From: DASQDN01 sp963833675
GTDB lineage: Bacteria > Acidobacteriota > Terriglobia > Bryobacterales > Bryobacteraceae
DNA: 64,000 nucleotides
Direction: 5' to 3'
Assembly (NCBI GenBank): GCA_963833675.1
Contig: CAWHYW010000008.1
Span: 39,057-103,056, forward strand
Shown: in pieces, positions 11,017-21,143 of the stretch
Layout of the letters: each line of letters opens with the position of its first letter
Numbering within the stretch: the first letter of the stretch is position 1
Notes under the pieces: model-generated
What the model was told of the DNA's origin: nothing
Databases searched by the model: none
The model's input: the letters and a program-made list of their open reading frames with translations, nothing else
Position numbers and translations under genes: made by a program

Positions 11017-11370
11017 TGACTACCCGCTAGGGTCTCCCGCCAAGTCCTTCTATAAGTCGCCTTTACCATCTTTTTTCCGGAATTCAATTACAGTAACCTC
11101 CGCAGCGATTACCGTGTGCCCACTCGCGATTGCTAGCGTATTCCACTTGCGACTGGTACTTCTAAGGAACGAAAAGAGTATAAACCCGTATTACGCTTCC
11201 GGCAAGGGCCGGCAGTGAGGAGATTGTGAATTAAACGACTAAGTTTCAATAAAATACGAAGAACTGAAATCGAAACTAACAAGAGTACGACCGTTCTCTG
11301 GCCAGTCGTATAAGACAAAAAATTCAGAACGACACAAGCAAATTCGACTCCGAGTAAGGTAATCCTCCGA
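11017..11370. promoter_or_regulatory. Divergent intergenic region
   Basis: About 350 bases between the divergently transcribed pseudokinase regulator and the sigma-54 activator. The part from about 11215 to 11340 is visibly richer in A and T than its surroundings. I see no convincing -24/-12 or -35/-10 pair and no open frame with coding character. It should hold the promoters of both genes. Confidence 0.35.
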
Positions 11371-12740
11371 ATGCCACTCACGACGACGATTGTTGTAGGA
11401 GATGGAAATATTGAGCGCAGACGAGCGTTGCCGGAAGCATTAAGGCAAAAAGCTGATGTACGGATATGTGAGGACATAGCCGCGCTCCTTCGAACGGTCC
11501 TAGACACGACGCCTCCTGTTATAGTTATTGGCGACCTTGGAAACGGGCCGATAGAAACTTTGGAAGCCGCGCATCTGGTGAAAGATATCCACCCGGCGGG
11601 AAAGGTTATAATCATTGCCGACTTCAGTTCAGAAGCCGTCGCCATCGGGGCTCTAAGGGCCGGAGTTTTCGAATATTTGAAAGCACCCGGTCACTCCTTT
11701 GGAAATCGCCGAAGCGGTGACTCGGGCGATGCCTCCTCCTGAGACGGCGCCTGATGGATTTGAAAGTCTTGTCGGCGCATCGGACCACATGCGCCAGATC
11801 AAAGGCCTGATTCAGAGAATCGCCCCGTTGAACTGTACCGTCCTGATCACGGGCGAATCCGGTACCGGCAAAGAAATTGTTGCCCGCCTGGTTCATCAGC
11901 ATAGTTTGCGAGCCCGGTCGGCTTTGGTCTCTGTGAACTGCGCTGGAATTCCCGATACTCTGATCGAAAGCGAGTTATTCGGGCATGAGCGCGGCGCATT
12001 CACGGGCGCGGTTGCGCGGCAGAACGGACAAATGAGGAATGCCGATCGCGGCACTCTGTTCCTCGACGAGATTGGCGATATGAGCCCGTTAGCTCAATCG
12101 AAAATCCTCCGAGCGCTGGAACAGCGCGAAATCCAGCCTCTGGGAAGCTCGGTCCCAGTCGCGAGTCGACATTCGCCTACTTGCGGCAACGCACCGCGAT
12201 CTCGACGCATTGGTTGCCGAGGAACGATTCCGAGGCGATCTCTACTATCGATTGGACGTGACCAGAATCCACCTTCCGCCCCTCCGAGAGCACCTTGGAG
12301 ATGTGCCGGCACTCGCCGCTCACTTCATTCGAGAGGTCAATCGATCCTCGGCGCATCGTATCGAAGGCTTCACACCGGCGGCGCTCGATAGACTGGCGAA
12401 TTTTCATTGGCCGGGAAACGTACGACAATTCCGAAATGTGATTGAGGCAGCCGCAGCCGTCTGCCAGTCTGACCGGATCTCTGAACATGACCTCCGGGTT
12501 CTCCGCTCTTCCTCTACACCGAGTGCGCTACCCCTTCGAATAACATCCGCGTCCTCGATTCCGATCACCCGATTGCGCACGGAAAAGGATGCTCTCCTCC
12601 ATGCGCTTGAGAGTACGCAATGGAATATGACGAAGACGGCGGAGCTTCTTAGCTGGTCACGATCTACACTATATCGCCAGGTTGCGAAATATAAGATCAG
12701 ACGGTACGAAGGACTGGTGAACTCGGAGTCAGCCGACTAA
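11371..12740 (+). CDS. Sigma-54-dependent NtrC-like activator (frameshifted)
   Basis: Three in-order pieces. Residues 1-115 are a receiver-like domain (TTTIVVGDGN; VIVIGDLG at the phosphorylation-site strand; FEYLK at the conserved Lys), which is weakly conserved. After a frame change near 11690 comes the AAA+ domain with Walker A GESGTGKE, the sigma-54 contact loop GAFTGA and Walker B TLFLDEIGD. A second frame change near 12160 leads to LLAATHRDLDALVAEERFRG and WPGNVRQFRNV, the sensor II region. The C-terminus (MTKTAELLSWSRSTLYRQV) is a Fis-type helix-turn-helix. It would bind upstream sites and open sigma-54 promoters by ATP hydrolysis. No histidine kinase lies beside it. Its 3' end overlaps the convergent DUF3467 gene by 44 bases. 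Confidence 0.8.
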
Positions 12741-13002
12741 AAGCAGACTCTAAGTCGGGTTGTTCATAACGGGAAGAAGAAGGCGGAACTTCGGTTGTCC
12801 CGTGACCTTCGTTATACGCCTTCAACGCTCCAAGCAGCAGGTCCGATAGCATTCGGGCATGTTGAGGACTGACGTAAATCGAAGTGTGAATTCGCCCCCG
12901 GCTCTGACCAAACTCCAGGAGGAATTCGAAAGCATTGTATCCGACCTGGAAGAAGTTCGCGTATCTTGCGTCTTCTTTGGGCTTTTTCGGTCCCGAATTC
13001 AT
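12697..13002 (-). CDS. DUF3467 family protein
   Basis: An intact gene of 101 codons. The core ARYANFFQVGYNAFEFLLEFGQ, followed by IHTSIYVSPQHARMLSDLL and a final KAYNEGHG, matches the compact DUF3467 pattern (about 100 residues, cytoplasmic, no known function). No signal peptide or membrane segment. It is transcribed towards the sigma-54 activator and their ends overlap. Confidence 0.75.
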   Translation of the reverse strand: MNSGPKKPKEDARYANFFQVGYNAFEFLLEFGQSRGRIHTSIYVSPQHARMLSDLLLGALKAYNEGHGTTEVPPSSSRYEQPDLESAFSRLTPSSPVLRTV

Positions 13003-13148
13003 ATATTGTGGGCCCTCGATCCAAGCTCTCAGTCTCTTGCTGCGCGCATTCGTGGATAAGATGCTCTACGCGGGATAGAGTTGTAGTAACTTTCTACAAG
13101 TCAGCTTAGATCGAGGACCTTTACGGTTAAGAGCCCCGCCGACTAAGG

Positions 13149-13791
13149 TCAGGGCGTGAGTGAGGCGACTCCTCTCTCACCCAGGTGCCGGACCATTCGA
13201 TCTCGAAGGTACTGATTTCCTCTGCTCACTCTAGTTTTTACGGCTCCCAGATTAATACCTAACTGCGAACCGATCTCATCCAGCGACAGACCTTGGATGA
13301 TGCCGCATCTCTACCGCCGTGCGGAGCAGCTTGGGTACACATCGCAACTCGCTCTTTATCAGCTCGCTTACCTGATTGCTTCCTAGCTGCTCCTCGGGAT
13401 TGCACCATCGATAGGTATCCTTAATGTTCGGACCCTCGGAAACGGTCGGCATGTGATCGAACGAAAGTAGCTTTGCTCGCTTGTTGGATCGAATTCGCAT
13501 GATACACCGGTTGATTACGATGCGTCCGACCCAAGTGGAAAACTTCGCCTGGCCTGTGAAAGTGCTCAGGTGCTGGTAGGCGTTCCAATAGGCCCCCTGT
13601 ACTTCATCGACCGCATCTTCCCGATCGTGAAGATGACAGAGCGCCAGGCGCAGGGACTTGTCCCATGACCTTCGCATGAGCTCTTCAAAAGCTCTGTCAT
13701 TGCCGTCTTTCGCTAAACTGACGAGCGCTTCATCGGAAAGACCGTTAAGTTCCGGTGTTTTCGATCGAGTTACATTCTGCATTTTCACCAT
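13149..13791 (-). CDS. ECF-type RNA polymerase sigma factor (frameshifted)
   Basis: Region 2 is clear (DGNDRAFEELMRR, DREDAVDEVQGAYWNAYQHL, KFSTWVGRIVINRCIMRIR). Region 4 follows a frame change near 13300: the first frame ends VEMRHHPRSVAG, whereas the next frame reads IIQGLSLDEIGSQLGINLGA and VKTRVSRGNQYLR, the sigma-70 region 4 helix-turn-helix, and stops at 13149. I chose 13791 because AGAAGG lies just before it; an in-frame ATG at 13857 would add 22 residues of no clear homology. No anti-sigma gene is visible next to it. The neighbours are a DUF3467 gene and an MscS channel, all on the same strand. Confidence 0.75.
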
Positions 13792-13982
13792 GCCTTCTGC
13801 CGTAGTATCTGCCCGCCTTAGGGCGAAGCGATGGGAATTATGCAGTACAGGCGCCAAATGACATACCTTAGTTGTTTCAGCGCATTGGAGGGTATTTGCG
13901 TCTCAAAAGGGGTGTGTCACGGCACACATTGTGCCGTCTCAACTGTTCCATACGTAAGATGGTTTATAGTGCGAGACAACAA

Positions 13983-16493
13983 TCATCGCTCCGTGATGCC
14001 ACCGGCCGCGATCTTGCCAACAGTTCGACTTCTCGACGAACCGGCAGCTGAAGTCACATCGACGTTGTGAACGTGGATCTCTCTTTGGGGGATGGGTATC
14101 TCGATGCCGGCCTCACGAAACGCTGCGTCGATAGCGATGGCGATTTCATTGCGATATTTGAAATGGACGCTGTTTTCAGACCAGAACATCAACTCAAACT
14201 CAAGGGCGCTCTCGCCAAATCCCTTGAAGTTAGCTACTGCAGGTGGATTCTTGAGCACGCCGGGACTTTGCGCGGCGATCTCGAGAAGCAAGTCATTCAC
14301 ACGATTCGGATCGGTACCGTAGGCTACCCTGACCGGTATGTCCACACGACGGCAAGTGCTATGCAATGTCCAGTTTGTGACCTGACCGGATATGAAAGTA
14401 GCGTTCGGGATAATCACCTCAGCTCCCTGCGGTGTGAGCAAGGTGCTGGAGCGAACGCCGATGCGGGAAACCGTACCTACGACATTTCCCACATCCAGGA
14501 AATCACCAACGTTAATCGGACGCTCGAATTGGAGGATCAGTCCAGAAACGAAATTATTGACGATGTTCTGCAGGCCGAAGCCAAGACCAACACCCAAGGC
14601 GCCCGTCAATACGGTGAACTTATCGAGTCGCACACCGGCCTCCACCGCGGCCGTCATGCATACAACCCCCATCACTAGATAAAATACGCTCGATGATATC
14701 AACTCCGGAATCCCCCGATGCAATCCGAAGCGCGAAAACACGTCATCGCATAGCGTGATTCGGACACCTTTTGCCAGAAGATATCCCACGATTACAATCA
14801 CCAACAATATCAGCAGCTCGCCCAACGTGAAATCAATCGAAGGAAGTAGCTCGATCTCCATAACGCGCTTGAAGAATGCGATCGTATCGTTCCTAAGGCT
14901 CAACAATTCGAGCGTACTCGATAGCCAGAACCATAGCCCATACACGATGATGCCGCGGCCCACCCAGGCTTCAATTGCAGCTCCATACTTTCGCATGATG
15001 CTTAGCCTTCCGATGCGGGTGATTTGCATTACCGCGGATACGATCGAAATCGCGCAATACGCGGCAATAAACACCAGTGTTCCCAGAAATACGCAGAGCA
15101 GCGTTGTCTGCCTCAGAACTTGAGCCAAAGTCACATACCCGAATACACTTGCGACTACGGATAACAGAAGAGCAGCGCTTACGTAGTAGAGCGCATACAC
15201 GAACGCCTGTCGTTTTTTACTTCCTTTCCTGTCTGAAGCTGCGCCTAGAGATCTGGCCACCCATGCAAATCCGGCTCCGGAACAAAGCCCGTACAGGATG
15301 GCCAGAAATCGTTTCGGCTCCGGACTTAACACGAAAGTCTCTAAGAGTCCGTGCGTTAAAAAGAGGGCGCTGATCAACCAAAGTAAAAGCCGGTCATGAT
15401 CGCGCCATATTTGCATCGCCATGATGACCAGAGGGATGACAAAACTCACCATCACCAAGGGCATAACGCCAGTCGGCGAGCGGCGTACCAGCGGCATGTA
15501 GAACGGTAGCGCGGCAAAAAATGCGAGAGCAACCGGAACTTGCATCAGCGATAGCGCGGTAGACGCGCTAGAGTGGGTCTCGACAGCGCCTTGCAATCTC
15601 TTGCGAAGACGGACGATGAGCCAGATCGCAACCAGGTAGGCTGTCAGAAAAAGAAAAATGTCCCCTCGTTCCTGCTGAAAGAACTCTCTCCCATTACCTA
15701 CAGACCGCTCCACAGTGAGATCGATGGCCGAAGCGTGAGCTTGGTCTTCCGCTGTCTGAGCCTTTTGCCAAAGGGGAGGAGCGTCTCTCGACAACAGGCG
15801 CACACGAAATTCATCTATGGAGTTCCCGACTCGGTTAAGTTCGTCTCGGGCCATCAGATCCACACGTGTCGCCTGATTCTGCAAGGTGAGGGCGAATCCG
15901 CGCTGTTCCATAGCTTCGGCTTTCACTCTCTCAATCTCCGAAAGCAATTGGCGCACCGTCTCGCTCACAGCGGAGACGCCGGACTGGGTCGCTATTTCGT
16001 CAAGAGTTGCACGCCATTTCGCTTCCTGTTCCTCTAGTACGGCCACGACGCGATTGGTTTCACGCACAGCTTCGACGATAGGTCGCCGCGCTCGAATTTC
16101 TCGGTCATACCAGCGCCAAAAACGCTCTTCGCCACGCACGTCAACCAAAGTAGGGTTGCTCGCAAGCAGCTCCTCCGTATCGCTAACACGCGCGAGAAGC
16201 GTTTCGTAATCGTGTTTTAATGTTGCTTCTTGAAGCTCGAGTCGCGCTTTGCCCGGCAGGCGCCGGGGGAGTTCAGCTAGCTGGCGTTGAAGCGCCTCAG
16301 CTTGTCCGCTGATTTCGATCAACGGAATCGCGACAGGCTTCGGTGGCGACGCCGGTTGTGTCGGGGGCTGTGCCGGAGTTTGCGCGGATGTCTGTTTCGA
16401 CGTCGGCTTTACCGCCGTCTGGGCGAACACGGTTCCGGTCAGCGCCCACAGCAGGATGGCTCCCAGAGCCACGGCGTCGCTTGATCTTCGCAC
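13983..16493 (-). CDS. Large MscS-family mechanosensitive channel
   Basis: An intact gene of 836 codons. Residues 1-24 are a signal peptide (ending GTVFAQ), followed by a Thr/Pro/Gln-rich linker and about 220 residues of periplasmic coiled coil (LQRQLAELPRRL, ETVRQLLSEIERVKAEAMEQ). Around ten membrane segments follow, from about residue 285. The pore-lining helix and MscS beta domain are recognisable from GALGVGLGFGLQNIVNNFVS through FERPINVGDFLDVG, LLTPQGAEVIIPNA and VTNWT to the C-terminal alpha/beta part. It resembles the large MscK/YbdG-type channels rather than the 286-residue MscS. Its role would be release of solutes on hypo-osmotic shock. Confidence 0.88.
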   Translation of the reverse strand: MRRSSDAVALGAILLWALTGTVFAQTAVKPTSKQTSAQTPAQPPTQPASPPKPVAIPLIEISGQAEALQRQLAELPRRLPGKARLELQEATLKHDYETLLARVSDTEELLASNPTLVDVRGEERFWRWYDREIRARRPIVEAVRETNRVVAVLEEQEAKWRATLDEIATQSGVSAVSETVRQLLSEIERVKAEAMEQRGFALTLQNQATRVDLMARDELNRVGNSIDEFRVRLLSRDAPPLWQKAQTAEDQAHASAIDLTVERSVGNGREFFQQERGDIFLFLTAYLVAIWLIVRLRKRLQGAVETHSSASTALSLMQVPVALAFFAALPFYMPLVRRSPTGVMPLVMVSFVIPLVIMAMQIWRDHDRLLLWLISALFLTHGLLETFVLSPEPKRFLAILYGLCSGAGFAWVARSLGAASDRKGSKKRQAFVYALYYVSAALLLSVVASVFGYVTLAQVLRQTTLLCVFLGTLVFIAAYCAISIVSAVMQITRIGRLSIMRKYGAAIEAWVGRGIIVYGLWFWLSSTLELLSLRNDTIAFFKRVMEIELLPSIDFTLGELLILLVIVIVGYLLAKGVRITLCDDVFSRFGLHRGIPELISSSVFYLVMGVVCMTAAVEAGVRLDKFTVLTGALGVGLGFGLQNIVNNFVSGLILQFERPINVGDFLDVGNVVGTVSRIGVRSSTLLTPQGAEVIIPNATFISGQVTNWTLHSTCRRVDIPVRVAYGTDPNRVNDLLLEIAAQSPGVLKNPPAVANFKGFGESALEFELMFWSENSVHFKYRNEIAIAIDAAFREAGIEIPIPQREIHVHNVDVTSAAGSSRSRTVGKIAAGGITER

Positions 16494-16678
16494 TACCCTC
16501 CTTCACCCGATCGGACGTTAGATGCAGGAAATTCCCGTCTGATCCAGCAATTGCGCCCCGAGAGGAAGAAGGAGATTTAAGAATCGCGCGCCACTGTCAC
16601 ACGTCTTAGGTTCGCCTTTGTGGCGAAATCTCTATGCCGCGCCTGCTACGCTTGCATTCCACTACTTAAGTTTTCGTA

Positions 16679-18826
16679 TTGCTTACACCGGTCTTCCTCC
16701 ATGCGCAGGACAAAGACAAGCATCCTACGTTAGGTATAGCTCTTGAGGGCGGCGGCGCGAAAGGATTGGCCCACATTGGTGTCCTGCAATGGTTCGAGGA
16801 ACATCACATACCGGTCGATCGTATAGCCGGCACGAGCATGGGTGGTCTTGTCGGCGGGCTTTATGCGACGGGCCTCCGTCCTTCGGAGATCCGTCGAGAT
16901 CATCAACGGCATCCCGTGGAACGAAGTCCTGGTGGGACAAGTGCCATATCCAGCGTTGGCGTTCCGCCGCAAGGAGGACCTCCGCGCTTATCCAAATCGA
17001 CTGGAATTAGGTCTACGCGGCGGAGTATCTTTGCCGGGTGGTCTGAACTCCGGTCAGGCTGTGCTGGGTGTCATCGATAAGTATATGTTGCCTTACTCAC
17101 AGCCCAAAAGTTTCGATGATCTGCCTATTCCATTTCGTTGCGTGGCCACCGACCTCGTTTCGGGTAAAGAAGTGGTCTTCTCGAGTGGATCTATCTCCAC
17201 AGCTCTTCGTTCCACGATGTCGCTGCCGGGAGTGTTCTCTCCCGTAAAAGGCAAGGACAAGATCTACATTGACGGAGGACTGCTCAATAACCTGCCTACG
17301 GATGTCGTCAGAAAGATGGGCGCTGATTTTGTAATCGGAGTTCACTTGAGTGTCGGCCCGCCTGATCCCAAAAAGCTGCGAACGATATTCGAGATCGCCG
17401 GGGCGCCACCGGAGTCATGATCGACGCAAACGTGCTTCGTGGCATGGAACTCTCGGACCTTCTTCTGACAATTGATGTAGCTGGATACTCGACTCTCGAC
17501 TTCTCCCGCGCTGATCAGATTGTTGACAAAGGCTATCAGGCCGCACAAGCGAAGGCAAGCTCGCTGGAGCGCTACAAGCTCAACGATGACGACTGGAATC
17601 GATATATCGCCAGACGGGAATCGCGTCGTGTGCCGAAGGTACCGGAAGTACAGTTCGTCGATGTCAGGGGAGTCGAAAAAGACATTGCCACCCAAGTCAG
17701 TGGAGCCCTGGCTGGTTATAAAGGCAGGGTTGTCGATACGGTGAAACTCGAGTCAGACCTCAATACATTAGCCGGGATCGGCAGATTCGAAAGCCTGAGC
17801 TATAGCCTGATGGAGCGTAATGGCCAGACTGGCCTTCAGGTTACTGTGGAGGAAAAAGACTACTCGCCGCCGTGGTTGAAACCCGGTTTTGAAATTGATG
17901 GATCAGACCCGGACAACGTCGGTTTCACACTGGCAAGCAGATTGACATTCCTGGATCTCGGCGGGTATAGGTCGGAATTGCGTACGGATTTAGTCTTCGG
18001 CTCCAGCTATGGAGCACGAATAGAGTATTATCGACCGTTACGCCCGCTCAGTCGCTGGTTCGTTGCCCCGCGTGTTGGAGCACAGCGGACTCCGCTGAAC
18101 CTTTATCTCAAGAGTCAGACCATCGCGGAGTACAGGTTGAATACGTTCTTCACCGGAGCGGATATCGGTTTCAACTTCGATCGCTTTAGCGAGTTGCGAT
18201 TCGGCTACCAGGCCGGGTACACGAACGTGGCGCGGCGCATTGGATTTCCTTCCGTGCCGACTGCGAGCGGACGGACAGGCAGCACAAGGCTGCAATATGT
18301 GATGGACCGCCTTGATAATCCGATTGTCCCGCGCCGCGGCGTTGCTCTGATCAGTAATTTTCAGTGGATCGACTCGAATCCTGGAGGACAAGGATCATTT
18401 CCATCTACCGAAACCACCATCGTGGCATTCCGAAAGATCTCGAAACCAGGTTCAGTGTACGGAGGTATCGGCGGCGGATCCACTTTCGGTCACGACAATA
18501 TCGGCATACCGGCGTTTTCCCTGGGAGGGCCGAACCGGCTTGCTGCCTACGGCTTAAATGAATTTCTAGTAAACCAATACTGGTATGGTCGTCTGGGGTA
18601 TAACCATCAAATCGGAGAGTTGCCTCCGTTTCTCGGACGAGGTGTCTACCTTGACGCGCATTATGAGATCGCAAAACCTTACGGTCCGTTCAATACATCC
18701 GGTGTAGCCAGTGATGTGGCGGTTGGAGCGATCGTCGATACCATCTTCGGACCAGTGACGATCGGAGGTAGCATCGGCGATGAGGGTCACCGCAAATGGT
18801 TCTTTGGCCTGGGCAGGATCTTTTAA
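16679..18826 (+). CDS. Patatin-like phospholipase with POTRA and outer-membrane barrel, type Vd-like (frameshifted)
   Basis: The patatin part has oxyanion loop EGGGAKGLAH, nucleophile elbow AGTSMGG and catalytic Asp in IYIDGGLLNN. After it come a POTRA-like module (PEVQFVDVRGVEKDIATQV) and a beta barrel of about 300 residues ending in FFGLGRIF with a C-terminal Phe. This is the order of Pseudomonas PlpD and other type Vd autotransporters, in which the lipase is carried out by its own barrel. Frame changes lie near 16892 and near 17400. The start is unsure: an in-frame TAA at 16667 excludes the ATG at 16634, leaving TTG 16679 ahead of a short signal-like LLTPVFLHAQ. The catalytic Ser-Asp dyad is intact in sequence. 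Confidence 0.75.
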
Positions 18827-18907
18827 TCGGTCGGCCTTGGACTATTGCACAACCACTAATTCAGTTTTCCGGTTCAGAAGTTATCGCTCGATAGATCTCC
18901 GGTTTTC

Positions 18908-20449
18908 TCAGTGACCGATTTTTGTGCCGATTACTTCTCCCGAAACAACGATTTCGACTCTGCGATTCTGCTGGCGGCCGGCAGCCGTGCTATTGTCTGC
19001 GACAGGCATCGATTTGCCGAATCCACGGGCGCTTACGCTGTTGGAGGCCAGCCCTTGTGCGACCAAGTAGTTTTGGACGGTACTTGACCGCTGCTCCGAG
19101 AGCTTTTGATTCAACTCGTCACTGCCCGTGCTGTCGGTATGTCCTTCAACCTCGAGGTTTAGGCCCGGATGCGCGAGCACGATTCCTGATAATCGCGCAA
19201 GCTTCTCTTTCGCTTCAGGGCGTACGTTGTACTTTCCTGTGTCGAAGAGCACGTCAGCCATGTTGACAACCAGCCCGCGCGAGGTGTCGCGCGTTTCCAA
19301 AATGCGATTGAATTGGTCCAGCAGTGTGGCGCGCAACTCCTCGGCTGCCTTTCTCGACCGCTCGGCCTCGGCCTTTGCGGCCTCCTCCCGAGCTAATAGA
19401 GCATCCGCTTCGGACTTGGCTTTTGCAGAAGCCAAGTCCGCCGTAGCCTTAGCCCGCGCCGCGTCAGCTTCCGCCTCTGCCTTCAATTGCGCTTCTCTGG
19501 CGGCCGCCAGTTCTGCCTGTCGTTTCGCCTCTCCGTCGGCTCTACGTTTCGCTTCGGCTGCTTCAGCGGCGGCCTTGACCTCCGCCTCCGATTTTGCTTT
19601 CGCGGCGGCGGCTTCACGCTCCTGAGCTATTTGTTCTTCATACTGGCGTTGAACCGAGAGCGCACGGGCGTCCTCGGAGAATTGCACCGTTTGTCTCGCG
19701 CCTGAAATAATCTCGGTCTTTTTGACTTTCCTCGCAAGAGCATTCTCGGCAATCTTCAAGCTGCCGTCCGCTTTCGTGAAAATCTCGGGCGCGTACTTGT
19801 CAGCTTGACGGTACTTCGCAATCTCGACCGCGTTTCGGGCTTGGTACATTTCGAGTGGAACGTTCTTTGTGTCCAACGTCAAAGCCAGCGGGTTTTCCAT
19901 TTTCTGATAGCTGGCGCGTCTCATTAATTTATAGTCGTTGATCGGGAAGATCTTTCCCTTCGTGTCTTTGCGTATATCGTTTTCGAGAGCCACAATTTCG
20001 CTTGGCACTCTTACCGAAAAGTATGGCTCGGCCGTGACAAACAACGAGAACGTCTGTAGCTGGGTTGACGCCTTCAGCTTCCCTTCCCCGGTTTTGCTGA
20101 GAACAACCTCCCCAAGATTACTCGCTCGTCCATCTGGTGAAACGGCCCAAAGCACGTATGTCAAAAACTCCGCGCCGAACTTGGTAGGCTGCGGCAGACC
20201 TCGTACTTCTACTTCGATCGGCGATATACCCTTCTTCGCTTCCACCTTGGCAACTCCGGAAGCGCCGGGCGTGTTCTCCGTGCCCTTTAGGTCGACCCTG
20301 GTCGAACCGCCTCCGACTTGATAGCCGATGGCCTTGATGGGTTTGGTGACAAGGCTGGACTCCGGCGTACCTTGGGGAGCCTGTGCGGAGATCGTACCCA
20401 TTGCGAAGAGCACGCTCCCCAATATCTGAGTTATGGTTCTGAACTTCAT
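18908..20449 (-). CDS. OmpA-family peptidoglycan-binding protein with long coiled coil
   Basis: An intact gene of 513 codons with a strong GAGGAGGG ribosome site before ATG 20449. Residues 1-22 are a signal peptide (ending TISAQA). Residues 25-260 are a novel-looking beta-rich domain (YQVGGGSTRVDLKGTENTPG). Residues 275-385 are an Ala/Glu/Lys-rich coiled coil. The C-terminal 120 residues are an OmpA domain with FDTGKYNVRPEAKEKL, LEVEGHTDSTGSDELNQKLS and NRRVEIVV, including the Asp and Arg that hold meso-diaminopimelate. It probably bridges the outer membrane or periplasm and the cell wall. The coiled coil accounts for the strong codon periodicity on both strands here. Confidence 0.85.
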   Translation of the reverse strand: MKFRTITQILGSVLFAMGTISAQAPQGTPESSLVTKPIKAIGYQVGGGSTRVDLKGTENTPGASGVAKVEAKKGISPIEVEVRGLPQPTKFGAEFLTYVLWAVSPDGRASNLGEVVLSKTGEGKLKASTQLQTFSLFVTAEPYFSVRVPSEIVALENDIRKDTKGKIFPINDYKLMRRASYQKMENPLALTLDTKNVPLEMYQARNAVEIAKYRQADKYAPEIFTKADGSLKIAENALARKVKKTEIISGARQTVQFSEDARALSVQRQYEEQIAQEREAAAAKAKSEAEVKAAAEAAEAKRRADGEAKRQAELAAAREAQLKAEAEADAARAKATADLASAKAKSEADALLAREEAAKAEAERSRKAAEELRATLLDQFNRILETRDTSRGLVVNMADVLFDTGKYNVRPEAKEKLARLSGIVLAHPGLNLEVEGHTDSTGSDELNQKLSEQRSSTVQNYLVAQGLASNSVSARGFGKSMPVADNSTAAGRQQNRRVEIVVSGEVIGTKIGH

Positions 20450-20594
20450 GTTCCCTCCTCGGTCGCCTGTAAATCACAACTGAGATGCGAAATCCGCGGC
20501 TCAGGATTTAGCATCTTGCGGTGTAAAAATAAATCGCTGTAAGCCAGACGTGCGTCAACGCTCATATCCCTTGGTGGATTGAAGTGGGTACAAC

Positions 20595-21134
20595 ATGAAC
20601 TGCAGGCTATCGACGAAACTTTTGCTGACGTGGCAACTCGTGTCCACGCTCATTATCTGCTTCGCGGGCGATTGTAAGACGTTTCCGGCGAAGGACGCCA
20701 ACTTTGCGCAATACAAGACATACAGTTGGGCTCCTCCTAAATTTCTCGGCAAAACTGGAGTCGTTGAAAATGATCCAGTCATCGCGCCACTGATTATCCA
20801 AGCCGTCGATAACGAGTTGGCGAAAAAAGGCTTGACACCCGTGCAATCGGGCGCCGATTTGCAAGTGGTTAGCATCGGCTTGATCGACGCAAGCCCTCAA
20901 GTTGAAGCGGTTTATATGGCGGGCGGATTGGATATGGCGTTCGCAGACCCCATCGCCACCATGGGTCGATACAATCGCCAGGGCACGCTCGTTGTCAATC
21001 TCGTCGACACCAAGACGAAGAAATCAGCTTGGGTGGGCATGGCGACCGAAAGCCTCGCCGGTCAAGGCCAGGAGAAGAACAAGAAAAAGGTCGCAAAAGC
21101 CGCTGAGCGAATGTTCAAGAAGTACCCGAATTGA
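20595..21134 (+). CDS. DUF4136 family secreted protein (paralogue)
   Basis: An intact gene of 179 codons. The N-terminus is hydrophobic (LLLTWQLVSTLIICFAG) and could be a signal peptide, with a nearby Cys (GDCKTF) that only loosely resembles a lipobox. The core follows DUF4136: FAQYKTYSW, VDNELAKKGLTPV, GTLVVNLVDTKTKKSAWVGM, and a C-terminal AAERMFKKYPN that parallels KLFKNYPP in the protein at 7556-8098. The two proteins are clearly related but diverged. Convergent with the DUF481 gene, with 9 bases between stops. Confidence 0.72.
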   Translation: MNCRLSTKLLLTWQLVSTLIICFAGDCKTFPAKDANFAQYKTYSWAPPKFLGKTGVVENDPVIAPLIIQAVDNELAKKGLTPVQSGADLQVVSIGLIDASPQVEAVYMAGGLDMAFADPIATMGRYNRQGTLVVNLVDTKTKKSAWVGMATESLAGQGQEKNKKKVAKAAERMFKKYPN

Positions 21135-21143
21135 TGAACGTCG

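Noticed and set aside
14067..14678. 203-codon plus-strand frame
   Set aside because: Antisense to the MscS domain of the channel gene; no independent support.
19128..19625. Ala/Ser-rich open frame on the plus strand
   Set aside because: The reverse of the Ala/Glu/Lys-rich coiled coil of the OmpA-family gene; low complexity explains it.
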